NCBI RefSeq assembly: GCF_037038585.1
Contig: NW_027288510.1
Location: 687,001-751,000 of the forward strand
Length of the DNA: 64,000 nt
Direction: 5' to 3'
Origin: Patagioenas fasciata
Lineage: Eukaryota > Chordata > Aves > Columbiformes > Columbidae
The notes beneath the pieces are model-generated. The model searched no databases, was not told the origin of the DNA, and saw only the letters and a program-made list of their open reading frames with translations. Positions 24,291 to 35,537 of the stretch are shown piece after piece; the first letter of the stretch is position 1; each line of letters opens with the position of its first letter. The position numbers and the translations under genes are program-made.

Positions 24291-24900
24291 GCCATAGGGC
24301 TGCTATGGGGTTGGTTATGGGTCACAGATGGGAGGGGGCAGCTGGGTGTGGCCCCGCCTACATGGGGTGGGGTCAGTGCCGAGGGGCGGGTACTGAGAGG
24401 GCACGCCCACGGGGAGCCCCTCGGGGGGGCGGAGCCTCTGTGTCACGCCCCATGGGAGGTGGTCTGGGGGCGGGCATTCTCTGGGGCACGCCCCCATGGG
24501 AGGAGCCTCTTGGGGTAGGGAGAGGGTGCGGTCAACATGGCACGGCCCCATGGGGGCGTGGCTTAGCTCGGGAAGAGGTGGAGCCGAGAAGGGGCTGCCC
24601 GACCCGGCTCTCCAGGCGGCTCTGAGACGGAGCGGAGCGGGCCGGGCGGGCCGGGCCGGGCACTCCCCGGGGCCTCGCAGAAACAGCGGCGCAGCGAGTC
24701 CGCTCCGGGCTCCAACGGTGCGCGCACGTGGCCGCCGAGAGCGCCCCGTGCACCTCGCAGCGCCCATTTCTGCGCATGCGCATTGGGAAGCCCTCGAGAC
24801 AACCCTTCCCCCGCGGCGCGCCCCTTCTCTTCCCTCTCCGCAATCTGATTGGCCAGCTAAGCACGTCAATTTCCATTCTCTCCGCCTATCATCACCCGTC
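24291..24900. promoter_or_regulatory. CpG-island promoter-like segment in the inverted-repeat spacer
   Basis: This segment is CpG-dense from about 24560 to 24850. It contains a perfect NRF1 palindrome TGCGCATGCGCA (24771-24782), an E-box CACGTG (24725-24730) and an NF-Y type CTGATTGGCC (CCAAT on the minus strand, ATTGG at 24848-24852). The 24.35-24.55 kb part holds a degenerate repeat around ACGCCCCCATGGGAGG. AT-rich DNA begins abruptly at about 24900. The motif set is that of a housekeeping promoter, but no exon with a clear reading frame and splice site was found on either side, so its gene is unknown. Confidence 0.55.
24771..24782. promoter_or_regulatory. NRF1 binding site (perfect palindrome)
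   Basis: TGCGCATGCGCA matches the full NRF1 consensus. NRF1 is known to bind unmethylated CpG-island promoters of housekeeping, mitochondrial and ciliary genes. Confidence 0.6.
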
Positions 24901-25450
24901 CCCGTTTGCCCTGCGCTGCGCTCTGATCCAGTGTCTATTTACACTTAAATACATTTAAACTTCCATTTTAACACTCAGGTATCTTTTCAAATGTACAGAT
25001 TTTGACATATTTACAATTATATATATTTAGACTGGGATATCGATTTACATTTATTAATAAATTAAAGGTATGTATACGGGTGTGAGTGGATATATATAGA
25101 TGATATTTATTACCTATTTAGACTATGTAACACGTAGTAATTATACATAGCTCTGCCTACTCACACTTTTTTCTATTTTAAGTTCCTATCTAGATATTTT
25201 CTTCTTTTTCAAGTCCTTCACTTTTTAATCTACAAATAGATAAGATGTTTGTATTCTTAAAACCATCAACAGAAATTTTTTACATTCTAAAATCCTTTAT
25301 ATAACAGAGTAGAAAAGGGGTTTTATTTTAAAATCATTTTATATCTACATGAATACCATTCTGCAATATATAAATACAAACGACAGACTTCTCTCTGTTT
25401 GAAATTCTCACGCTCATATTTACAGGGTTTAATAAGTTTTATCCTCCCCC
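24901..25450. other. AT-rich unique spacer
   Basis: About 550 bp of AT-rich sequence with many ATATTTA/TTTACAT words. No open frame, RNA gene or known repeat is recognised. Confidence 0.6.
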
Positions 25451-26543
25451 AGGAATTTTCAGGCATTTTTGGACTGTGACCCCCTCTTTTCAGGGGGACT
25501 CCCTTTTGAGCCCCACATTGTGGGGGATTTGAGGGATTTTCTTGCAGTCAGTGAACATTGTATGGAACTGAACTGAACTGAACAGGGCTCTGAGGCCTCT
25601 GTGTCCTGCAAGAGAGCAGGAGAGCAGGAGCGGAGCAGCCCCCGTGTCTACGTGACTGTACAGCCTTCTTCAGTGTTGGAACCGAGCTGCTTCGCCTTCT
25701 GTTTGTCCACGTGCACACACACCATTCCTCACTGGAAAACAGGCAGAAACCTTTCCACACGCACCCAGGTCTGTGCACCCAGGCCTTGTCTATTCCTGTC
25801 GGGTTTGCTGGGCTCTGTCAGGCTCCTCTGGCTCTGTCGTGCTGTGACAGCCTCTGTCAGGCCCGGCCAGACTCCACTGTTCGCTGTCAGGCGCTGTCGG
25901 GATTTGTCGGCCCCTGTTGAGTTCTATCAGGCTCTGTCAAGCCCTGTTGGGCTCTGTCGCGCTTTGTCAGGCTCTGCCTGGCTTTATCATGTTCCATAAG
26001 TGCTCCAAAAACTGGATGCTCTTGCGATGCTTGTATTCACACAATTATCGCATATTCATTACAATTTGGGGGAATTTTTAGCATCAAACGCATCTATAGT
26101 AAGAAAAAATGTCATAAACCTAGGGTTAGACTGAGGTTAATAATTTCATGGTCTTTGCTGCCATCTAGCGTCCCTTAAGAGAATGCACAGAACACACATT
26201 CGGAGGGTGCCTGCAGGTATGTGCCTGTTCTTGGACGAACCTGTGCGCGAAAGCCTTAGTGCCTATAAACGTTGGTCTGTCCACATGTGAGTGCCTTGAT
26301 GTCAGCTCCATTTATGCTAAAGCTGGAGCATTATCGTTCAGACGTGTGCGTGTGTGCAGTGTGCCAAACATCCACGCACGTGTTTACCCTCAAGCATGTC
26401 AGTACATTTCACGTACGCCTTTCTGTCAATAGATGGGACTGGGCACGCTTGTGGAAGTGTGCGTGTGTGTGGCCACGTGTTTGCTTACACATCAGTGTGT
26501 AGCTGCGTGTGCGTGCACGCGGTGCTGGGTGCACATACCTGGG
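25451..26543. other. Unique spacer with GCTCTGTCAGG minisatellite and GT-rich tail
   Basis: A short GAACT-type microsatellite lies at 25565-25585. From about 25806 to 25990 a degenerate 11-bp GCTCTGTCAGG repeat is visible. From about 26260 to 26530 the sequence is rich in GTGTGCGTGTG words. I see no supported gene; short open frames here are not periodic or conserved in any way I can recognise. Confidence 0.55.
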
Positions 26544-27432
26544 TGCCCCACAGGTCCCGCTGTAGCAGCCCAGCACCTGCCCCATAGTCGCCCCATAAGT
26601 GCTCCAGACATGCCTCTTAAGACCCCTACAGCAGCCCCATGAGTGCCCCACAGGTAATTCCACAGCCGCCCCATCCCGCCCCACAGCGGCCGCTGCGGGA
26701 CCCCCGGAGACCCCCGGCCCCACACCCGCCCCGCAGCCCCACAGCGCGCGGTCTCGGGCCCCGGTGCCGGCGAAGCCACGTCCTGGCCGCGGCCGGAGGA
26801 GCCGCCGCTTGTCCGCCCCCCACGTCCCCCCGATCGCTGCTGCTGTCGCTGCCTGAGGAGCCGCAGCAGCCGCCGCTTGTCCGCCCCCCACGTCCCCCCG
26901 ATCGCTGCTGCTGTCGCTGCCTGAGGAGCCGCAGCAGCCGCCGCTTGTCCGCCCCCCACGTCCCCCCGATCGCTGCTGCTGTCGCTGCCTGAGGAGCCGC
27001 AGCAGCCGCCGCTTGTCCGCCCCCCACGTCCCCCCGATCGCTGCTGCTGTCGCTGCCTGAGGAGCCGCAGCAGCCGCCGCTTGTCCGCCCCCCACGTCCC
27101 CCCGATCGCTGCTGCTGTCGCTGCCTGAGGAGCCGCAGCAGCCGCCGCTTGTCCGCCCAGCCCCGACTGCCCCCCCCCAATCGCCGCCGCTGCCGCCCCC
27201 GCCACCCCCCTTCTCCCGCCATCCCGGTGTCACAACGGGGACTTTGAGCGCGGCTGTGGACGCAGCAGCTGTTCTGATAGCGAAGCCAAACCGGACCGGG
27301 AAACAGGACCGGGAACCAGGAACCGTGGCAGGGAAGTTTTCCCTTGGAGCAAACAAACCCCAGGTGTTCTTCAATGTTTATTGAGAAAGCAGAGTCAGGA
27401 TGTACCAGTAGTCCGATCAGTGACCTTCTAAG
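26544..27432 (-). repeat. Right arm of inverted repeat (inverted copy of 22.8-24.29 kb)
   Basis: Reverse-complementing this block reproduces, in order, the LTR-like fragment (27228-27432), the short ATG-containing leader, the 68-bp VNTR with about 6 units (about 26803-27160) and the TGTGGGGC flank ending at 26544. The right arm has one extra piece, GGGGCTGCGGGGCGGGTGTG at about 26720-26745, absent on the left. The homology also extends outward into the first few 39-bp units on each side. Confidence 0.93.
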
Positions 27433-29911
27433 ACAAAGTGGGGTCCTGGGATGTCACAATGGGCCCCAGTGACAAAGAGGGTCCCCATGGTGCCACAATG
27501 GGCCCTGGGGACAAAGGGAGTCACCAGGATGTCACAATGGGCCCCGGGGACAAGGGGGGTCCCACCCTGTAACAATGGGCCCTGGGGACAAAGTGGGGCC
27601 CTGGGACGTCACAATGGGTCCTGGGGATAAAGGGGGTCCCCAGGATGTCACAATGGGCACTTGAGACAAAGGTGGGGTCCCCATTGTGTCACAATGTGTC
27701 CCCAGTGACAAGAGGGTTCCCCATGATGTCACAATGGGCCCTGGGGACAATTGGGGGTCCTGGGATGTCACAATGGGCCCTGAGGACAACAGGGGGTCCC
27801 CACGGTGTCAAAATGGGCCCTGGTGACATACGGGGCAGCCCAGGATGTCACAATGGGCCCTGGGGACAAAGAGGGGTCCCCAGGATGTTCACAATGGGCC
27901 CTGGAGACAGTGGGGGGTCCAGAAATGTCACAATGGGCCCTGGGGACAAAGGGGGCTCCCCAGGATGTCACAATGGGCTCTGGGGACAGAGCGGGTCCCC
28001 ACGGTGTCACAATGCACCCTGGGGACAATGGGGGGTCCTGGGACGTCACAATGGGCCCTGGGGACACAGGGGTCCCAAGGATGTGATAATGGGCTCTGGG
28101 GACAAGTGGGGTCCCCAGGATGTCACAATGGGCACTGGGGAGAAAGGGGTGGTCCCCATGGTGTCACAATGGGCCCTGGGGACAAAGGGAGGTCCTAGGA
28201 CGTCACAGTGGGCCCTGGGGACAAAGTGGGGTCCCCTGAATGTCACATAGGGACCTGCAGACAATGGGGGATCCTGGGACGTCACAATGGGCCCTGGGGA
28301 CAAGGGGGGGTCCCCAGGATGTCACAACAGGCCCTGGGGACAAAGAGGGCTCTCCTGAATGTCAAAATGGGCCCTGGGGACAAGGGGGTACCCCAGGATG
28401 CAACAACGGGCCCTGGGGACAAAGAGGGGTCCCCTGAATGTCACAAAGGGCCCTGGGGACAAGGGGGTGTCCTGGGATGTCACAAAGGGCCCTGGGGACA
28501 AGGGGGTGTCCTGGGATGTCACAATGGACCCTGGGGACAAATAGCAGTTCCCTGAATATCACAATGGGCCCTGGAGACAAGGGGTGTCCTGGGATGTCAC
28601 AATGGGCCCCAGTGACAAAGGGCGTCCCTATGGTGCCAAAATGGGCCCTGGGGACAAAGGGGGTCCCCAGGAAGTCACAATGGGCCCTGGGGAAAAAGGG
28701 GGGTCCTGGGATGTCACAATGGGACCTGGGACAACGGGGGGTCCCCAGGATGTCACAATGAGCCCTGGGGACAAGCAGGGTACCCACGGTGTCACAATGG
28801 GCCCTGGGGACAAAGGGGGGTCCTGAGGATGTCACAATGGGCCCTGGAGACAGAGGGGCTCCCCATGGTGCCACAATGGGCCCTGAGGAAAAAGCGGGGT
28901 CGCCAGGATGTCACAATGGGCTCTTGGAAAAATGGAGGGTCCTGGGACGTCACAATGGGCCCTGGGGACAAAGGAGGTCCCCAGGATGTCACAATGACCC
29001 CTTGGGACAACGGGGCCATTGTGGACATCACAATGGGTCCTGAGAACAATGTGGGGTCCCCAGGATGGCACAATGGGCCCTGGAGACAAAGGGGGTGCCC
29101 AGGATGTCACAATGGGTCCTGGGGACAAAGGGGGTCCTGTGATGTCACAATGGGCCCTGGGGACAAAGGGGGTCCCCATGGTGCCACAATGGACCCTGGG
29201 GACAAACGAGGTCCCCAGGATGTCACAATGGGCCCTAGGGACAAAGGGAGTCCCCACCCTGTCACAATAGGCCCTGGGGACAAAGGGGGTGCCCAGGATG
29301 TCACAATGGGTCCTGGGGACAAAGGGCATCCCCATGGTGCCACAATGGACCCTAGTGACAAACGAGGTCCCCAGGATGTCACAACGGGCCCTAGGGACAA
29401 AGGGGGGTCCCCAGGATCTCACAATGGACCCTGGGGACAAACGGGGGGCCTGGGACGTCACAATGGGCCCTGGGGACAATGGGGGGTCCTGGGATGTCAC
29501 AATGAGCCCTGGGCACAATTGGGGGGTCCTTAGATGTCACAACGGGCTCTGGGGACAAAGGGCGTCTCCAGGATGTCACAATGGGCCCTGGGGACAAAGT
29601 GGGGTCCTGAAATGTCACAATGGGCCCTGGGCACAAAGGGGGTTCCCAGGATGTCACAATGGGCTCTGGGGACAACGGGGATTCCAAAGGTGTCACAATG
29701 GGCCCTTGGGACAAAGGGGGGTCCTGGGATGTCACAATGGGCCCTGGGGACAAAGGGGATCCCCAGGATGTCACAATGGGCCCTGAGGACAAGGGGAGGT
29801 CCCCATGGTGTCACAATGGGTCCCCAGTGAGAAGGGGGTCCCTCATGGTGTCACAATGGGCCCTGGGGACAAGGGGGATCCCCAGGGTGTCACAATGGAC
29901 CCTGGGGAGAA
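27433..29911 (-). repeat. 39-bp minisatellite, minus orientation (about 63 units)
   Basis: The same unit as at 1-20 kb, but now reading CACAATGGGCCCTGGGGAC on the plus strand, i.e. inverted. The units next to the arm boundary (AAAGTGGGGTCCTGGGATG onward) mirror those at 22.70-22.80 kb. It ends at about 29911, where GGGTTTAGGGGGTTG begins. Confidence 0.94.
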
Positions 29912-32900
29912 GGGTTTAGGGGGTTGTGTTAGGGGGTTGGAGGATTAGGTGGTGCAGGATTTGGGGGTGCAAGGATTTTGCGGGGCCTGATTTGTGGCTG
30001 CAGAGTCTGGGGTTGCAGGTTCCAGGGGTGCAGGATTTGGGGGTTCAGGGTTTAGGGCAGTAGGATCTTTGGGTGCAGGAGTTTGGGGTGCCGGGTTTGG
30101 GGGCCAGGATTTGGGGTTGCAGGATTTAGGGGTGCAGTGGTTTGGAGTGCAGTGTTTTGGGGTGCAGGGTTTGGGGAAAGAGGATATGGGGGTGCAGGGT
30201 ATAGGAGAGCAGGATCTTGGGGTGCAGGGGCTTGGGGTGGAGGGCTTGGTAGGGCAGGATTTGGGGGTGGAAATTTTATTGGGTAGGGCTGGGGGTGCAG
30301 GATTTGGGGGTGAAGGGGTTGTGAGGTGCAGGGTTGTGGGGTGCAGGGTTTGGGAGATCGGGACGTGGGGCTGGAGGATTTGGGGGTGCAGGGTTTGGAG
30401 CAGCAGGATCTGGGGGTGCAGAGTTGGGGGGTGCAAGATTGGGGGTAGCAGGGTTTTGGGGAGCAGGGTTTAGGTCAGCAGGATCTTGGGCTGAAGGGGT
30501 TTGGGGTGAAGGGTTGGGTTGGACAGGATTTGGGGTGCAGGTTTTTAGGGTGCAACTTGTGGGGGGTCAGGATTTGGGGTACAGGGTTTCGGTGTGCAGG
30601 GTTTAATGGTGCAGGGTTTGGGGGTGCAGGTCTTGGGGAGGCAGAATTGGGGGTGCAGGTTATTGGAGTTAAGGGATTTGGGGGTGCAGATTTTGGGTGT
30701 TCAGGACCTGGGGGTGCAGGATTTGGGGATGTAGGTTTGGGGGGGCAGGGCTTAGGGTTTCAGTACCTTGGGTTGAAGAGGTTTGGGGGGAAGGGTTGTG
30801 TACGGCAGGATTTGGGGGTGCAGGGCTTTGGGCTGAGGGTTTGGGGGTGCAGGGTTCGCATGTTCAGGAACTGGGGGTGCAGGATTTGTGTTTGCAGGTT
30901 TGGGGAATTTTGCGGTAAAGGATTTGGGGTGCAGGGTTGGGGGACGCAGGATCTGAGGGTGCAGCGTTTGGGGTGCAGAGTTAGGGGCTGCAGGATCTGG
31001 GGTGCAGGGTTTGGGGGGCACTGTTTTGGGGGGAAGGATTTGGGGGATGCAGGGTTTAAGGGTTTAGAATTTGGAGGTGTCAAATTTTGGGGTGCAGGAG
31101 GTGTGGGGTTTGGGGTTGCAGGATTTGGGGCAGAATGGTTTGGGGGTGCAAGACTTGAGGGTGCAGGGTTTGGGGGTTTGGGGCATGGGGCTGGAGGATT
31201 TGGGGGTGCAGGATTTGGGGTGCAGTGTGTGGGGGTGCAAGATCTGGGGGTGTACGAGCGTTGGGTGTGGGATTTGAAGGACAATGATTTGGGGGTGCAG
31301 GGATTGGGGGTGTAGGGTTTTGGGGTTGCTGCGTTTGGAGATTCGGGATGTGGAGGTCAAGGATTTAGGGGTACAAGGGCTGGTTGCAGGATTTGGGGTG
31401 CAGGGTTTGAAGTGCAGGGCTAAAGGGGGCAGGATTTGGAGTTGCAAGATTTGGTGGTCTGGGGTACTGGGGTGCAGGGTTTTGGGGTGCAGGATTTGGG
31501 GGTGCAGGTTCCATGTCTTTAGGAACTTGGCGGGGAGGGTTTCTTGGTGCAGACTTTTGAGTGCAAGTTTGAGGGGCCTTGATTTTGGGGTGCATGGTTT
31601 GGGGGGCAGGATTCCGGGTGTAAGGTTTTGAGGTGCAGGACTTGGGGGCGCAGGTTTCACGCGTTAAGGAACTGGGGCTGCAGAGGTTGGGGGTGCAGCG
31701 TTGTGGGCTGCAGGGTTGAAGGGTGCAGGATTTAGGGGTACAGGTTTTGGGGGTGCAGGAGCTGGGGGTGCAGGCTGTAGGGATCAGAATATGGGGGTGC
31801 AGGGTTCTGGGGTGCAGGATCTGGGTGAGCAGGCTGTTGGGGTACAGAACCTTGTAGTTCAGCGTTTACAGGCAGGATTTGGGGGTGCAGGGCTTTGGGG
31901 TGAGGGGTCTGGGGTGAGGGGTTCAGGTGTTCAGCACCTAGGGGTGCATGACTTGAGGGCTGGAGGATTTGGGGGTGCAGGGATTTTGGGGTGCAGGGAT
32001 TTCAGGGTGCAACTTGTGGGGTGCAGGGTTTTGGGGGGGAGGATTGGGGGAGCAGGGTTTTGGGGTGCAAGGTTCAGTGGTGCAGGGTTCTGGGGGTGCA
32101 GGGTTTAGCGCCAGAATTGGGGGTGCAGGGTTTGGGATTGCAGGGTGTTGGGGGAAGGATCTGGGGGTACAAGATGTGAGGTAGCAGGGTTTTGGGGTGC
32201 AACTTGTGGGGGCAGGATTTGGGGTACAGGAGGTTGGGGGTGCAGGGTTTGGGGTGTAGGATTTAGTGGAGCAGGGACTGGGGGTGAAGGTCTTGTGGAG
32301 GCAGAATTGGGGGTGCAGGTCTTGGGGAGGCAGAATTGGGGGTGCAGATTTTGGCTGTTCAGGACCTGGGGGTGCAGGATTTGGGGATGTAGGTTTTGGG
32401 GGGCAGATTTTGGGGTGCTGGGTTCGGCACATGGGTCTGGAGGATTTGGGGGTGCAGGGTTAAGGGGTTTAGGATTTTGGGGTGCACAGTTTAGGGTGCA
32501 CGTTCTGGGCATGTATGATTTGAGAGTGCAGGGCTTTGGGGTACAGGATTTGGGGTGCAGGGTTTTGGGGTCAGGATCTGGGGGTGCAGGATGTTGGGGA
32601 GAAGGATTTGGGGGTGCAGCATTTTGAAGTGCAGGGTTTGGAGGAGGGAGGTTTTGGGGGTGAAAGATTTGGTGGTTCAGGTTTTGGGGGTGCAGTGTTA
32701 TGAGGGTGGAGGATTAGGGGTGCAGGATTTGGGGGTGCACTGTTTGGGGTTGCAGGGTTTAGAAGTCAGGTCTAAGAGTGCAGCGTTTGGGGTGCAGGGG
32801 CTTGGGGGGAAATTTAAGGTTGCAGAGTGTGGGGTGCACAGGACTGGGGCTCAGGATTTGGGGGTGCGGGGTTTCAGGGTTCAGGATTTGGAGGTGTGGA

Positions 32901-33376
32901 GTTTTGGGGTGCAGGGGATGGGGGTGAAGGATTTGAGGCTGCAGGGTGGTGGGGGGAGGATTTGGGGGTGAGAGATTTGGGGTGCAGGATGTTGGGGTGC
33001 AGAGTTTTGGGAGGCAAGGATCTGGGGCTGCAGGATTTGGGGGTTCAGTGTTTAGGGCAGCACAACCTCGGGGTGCAGGGGTTTGCAGTGAAAGGTCTGG
33101 TAGGGCAGGATTTGGGGTGCAGGATTCTGGGGTGCTGGGTTTGGGGTACAGGATTTGGTGTTGCAGGGATGGGGTTGAAGGGCTTGGGTTTCCAGGCCTT
33201 TGAGGTGCAGGATTTGGAGGTGCAAGGTTTGGGAGGGAATTCTTTGGGGTGCAGGGTTTAGGGTTCCAGGAGGTGGGGGAAGGACCTTGGGGTGTAGGGT
33301 TTGGGGGGGCAGGGTTTTGGGGGAAGGATTTAGGGGTGCAGGGTTTTGAAGTGCAGCGTTTCAGGGGGGCATGATT
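29912..33376 (+). repeat. 15-bp G-rich minisatellite TTTGGGGGTGCAGGA (3.4 kb)
   Basis: About 230 degenerate units with a period of 15 bp, each carrying a run of four or five G. It starts with telomere-like TTAGGGGGTTGGAGG and ends just before a coding exon at 33398. The period is a multiple of three, so Gly/Val/Gln/Leu-rich open frames occur on the plus strand and Pro/Asn/Leu-rich ones on the minus strand; none is a credible protein. A diverged direct copy lies at 54.70-57.27 kb. Confidence 0.94.
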
Positions 33377-33397
33377 TTGGGGGTTTGGGGCACTCAC

Positions 33398-33490
33398 CGC
33401 CGGGTCCTGGCGCAGCAGCTCCTGAAGCCCCGCCCACAGCCCCTCCCAGCGCAGCCATTGGCTGCGGGCCAGCGCCAGCCCCGCCCATTT
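33398..33490 (-). CDS. Unrecognised gene, exon 3 (93 bp, phase 0)
   Basis: On the minus strand an acceptor (GACCCCCAG before 33490) and a donor (GTGAGTG after 33398) bound exactly 31 codons. They include ARSQWLRWEGLWAGLQELL, an amphipathic, probably helical segment. The exon starts and ends at codon boundaries and joins exon 2 (35287-35378) in frame. I do not recognise the protein. The intron on its 3' side runs straight into the 15-bp G-rich minisatellite, and no following exon is seen, so the gene is either interrupted here or has a giant repeat-filled intron. Confidence 0.6.
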
Positions 33491-33526
33491 CTGGGGGTCA
33501 CCAGAGGTCAGCGGGGTCACCCTGAG

Positions 33527-35281
33527 CCCCCAATGTCCCATTGACCCCATTGATCCCAATGTCCCCATTGACTCCCATTGATCCCCAATGTCCCCAATAC
33601 CCTCAATGTTCCATTGACCCCCAATTTCCCCCCAATTTCGCATTGACCCCAATGTCCCATTCACCCCATTGACCCCAATGTCCCATTGACCCCCATTGCC
33701 CCCCAATGTCCCATTCACCCCATTGGCCCCAATGTTCCCCCATTGACCCCCATGTCCCCATTGATCCCAATGTCCCCCCATTGACCCCAATGTCCCCCCA
33801 TTGACCCCCATTGCCCCCAATGTCCCATTCACCCCATTGGCCCCAATGTCCCCATTGACCCCAATGTCCCATTCATCCCATTGACCCCAATGTCCCCATT
33901 GCCCCCAATGTCCCCCATTCACCCCAATGTCCCAATTGACCCCAATGTCCCAATTGACCCCAATGTCCCCCCATTGACCCCAATGTCCCATTGACCCCAA
34001 TGTCCCCATTGACCCCAATGTCCCATTGTCCCAAATGTCCCCATTACCCCCATTGACCCCAATGTCCCATTGACCCCTATTGACCCCATTACCCCAATAT
34101 CCCCATTCACCCCAATGTCACATTGACCCCAATGTCCCCCCATTGTCCCCATTGACCCCAATGTCCCATTCACCCCAATGTCCCATTCACCCCATTGACC
34201 CCAATGTCCCCACCACCCCCATTGTCCCCAATGTCCCATTGACCCCAATGTCCCATTCACCCCATTGCCCCCATTGGTCCCCATTGCCCCCCATTGGCCC
34301 CAATGTCCCATTCACCCCATTGTCCCCATTGACCCCAATGCCCCCATTGACCCCAATTTTCCCCAACATCCCCAATGTCCCCATTGTCCCAAATGTCCCC
34401 ATTACCCCCATTGACCCCAATGTCCCATTGACCCCCATTGGCCCCATTGATCCCCATTGCCCCTCATTGACCCCAATGTCCCCATCACCCCAATATCCCC
34501 ATTCACCCCAATGTCCTCCCATTGTCCTCATTGACCTCAATGTCCCATTCACCCCATTGGCCCCAATGTCCCATTGACCCCATTGGCCCCCATTGTCCCA
34601 TTCACCCCATTGGCCCCAATGTCCCCCCATTGACCCCAATATCCCCAATACCCCAATATCCCCATTCACCCCAATGTCCCCCCATTGCCCCCAATGTCCC
34701 CCCATTGTCCCCAATGTCCCATTGACCCCCATTGATCTCCATTCACCCCCAATGTCCCATTGACCTCAATGTCCTATTGAGCCCATTGACCCCAATGTCC
34801 CCATCACCCCCATTGACCCCAATGTCCCCCCATTGACCCCAATGTCCCATTCACCCCATTGACCCCAATGTCCCCACTGACCCCAATGTCCCATTCACCC
34901 CATTGACCCCAATGTCCCCACCACCCCCATTGACCCCAATGTCCCATTCACCCCACTGACCCCATTGATCCCCATTACCCCCAATGTCCCATTCACCCCA
35001 TTGCCCCCAATGTCCCATTGACCCCAGTGTCCCCCCATTGTCCCCATTCACCCCCATGTCCCATTCCCCCCAATGTCCCCATTGACCCCAATGTCCCATT
35101 CACCCCCATGTCCCATTCACCCCATTGACCCCAATGTCCCATTACCCCCAATGTCCCATTCACCCCATTGACCCCAATGTCCCATTGACCCCATTGATCC
35201 CCATTACCCCCAATGTCCCATTCACCCCACTGACCCCAATGTCCCCACCACCCCCATTGTCCCCATTGTCCCCAATGCCCC
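33527..35281 (-). repeat. 9-bp minisatellite (CCCATTGAC / CCCCAATGT) filling an intron
   Basis: About 1.75 kb of alternating nonamers CCCATTGAC, CCCCAATGT and CCCATTCAC. It occupies practically the whole intron between exons 2 and 3 of the unrecognised minus-strand gene. A smaller array of the reverse-complement motif (GGTCAATGG) lies at 36966-37378. Confidence 0.92.
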
Positions 35282-35286
35282 CTTAC

Positions 35287-35378
35287 CTGTCTCACCTCCC
35301 TCTCCAGCTCCGCTCCCACCCCCCCAATCCCCCTCAGCGGGGCCAGCCCGGGGTGCAGCTGCTGCAACGGCTCCTCCT
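35287..35378 (-). CDS. Unrecognised gene, exon 2 (92 bp)
   Basis: Bounded by the acceptor AATGCAG (before 35378) and the donor GTAAGG (after 35287) on the minus strand. Two bases complete a glutamate codon begun in exon 1, followed by 30 codons that include LQQLHPGLAPLRGIGGV and ELEREVRQ. The exon ends at a codon boundary that matches exon 3. Phases are compatible across all three exons, which is unlikely by chance in such repeat-rich DNA. Confidence 0.62.
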
Positions 35379-35506
35379 CTGCATTCATTAACAATTAACA
35401 CCCTCAGCAGCGCTAATTAACACCCCCCCACCCCCCCATATCCCCGCTGCCCCCTAATTACCCCCTAATTCGCGCTAATCACCCCTAATTCCCCCTCATT
35501 ACTCAC

Positions 35507-35537
35507 CCAGCAGCCCCTCGATGTCCGCAACCGCCAT
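35507..35537 (-). CDS. Unrecognised gene, first coding exon (start codon)
   Basis: The minus strand reads GCAAGATGGCGG with the start codon at 35537-35535, a strong translation context that also matches the YY1-type AAGATGGCGG motif found at many vertebrate start sites. It encodes MAVADIEGLL plus one base, then the donor GTGAGT. Spliced to exons 2 and 3 it gives an acidic, leucine-rich N-terminus of about 72 residues with no signal peptide, so a cytosolic or nuclear protein is likely. The intron to exon 2 is only 128 bp. The family is not recognised. Confidence 0.62.

Noticed and set aside
30506-31315. 269-codon Gly/Val/Gln-rich frame resembling a collagen- or elastin-like protein
   Set aside because: It follows the 15-bp repeat exactly and occurs in parallel with Pro-rich frames on the minus strand; it is satellite, not gene.
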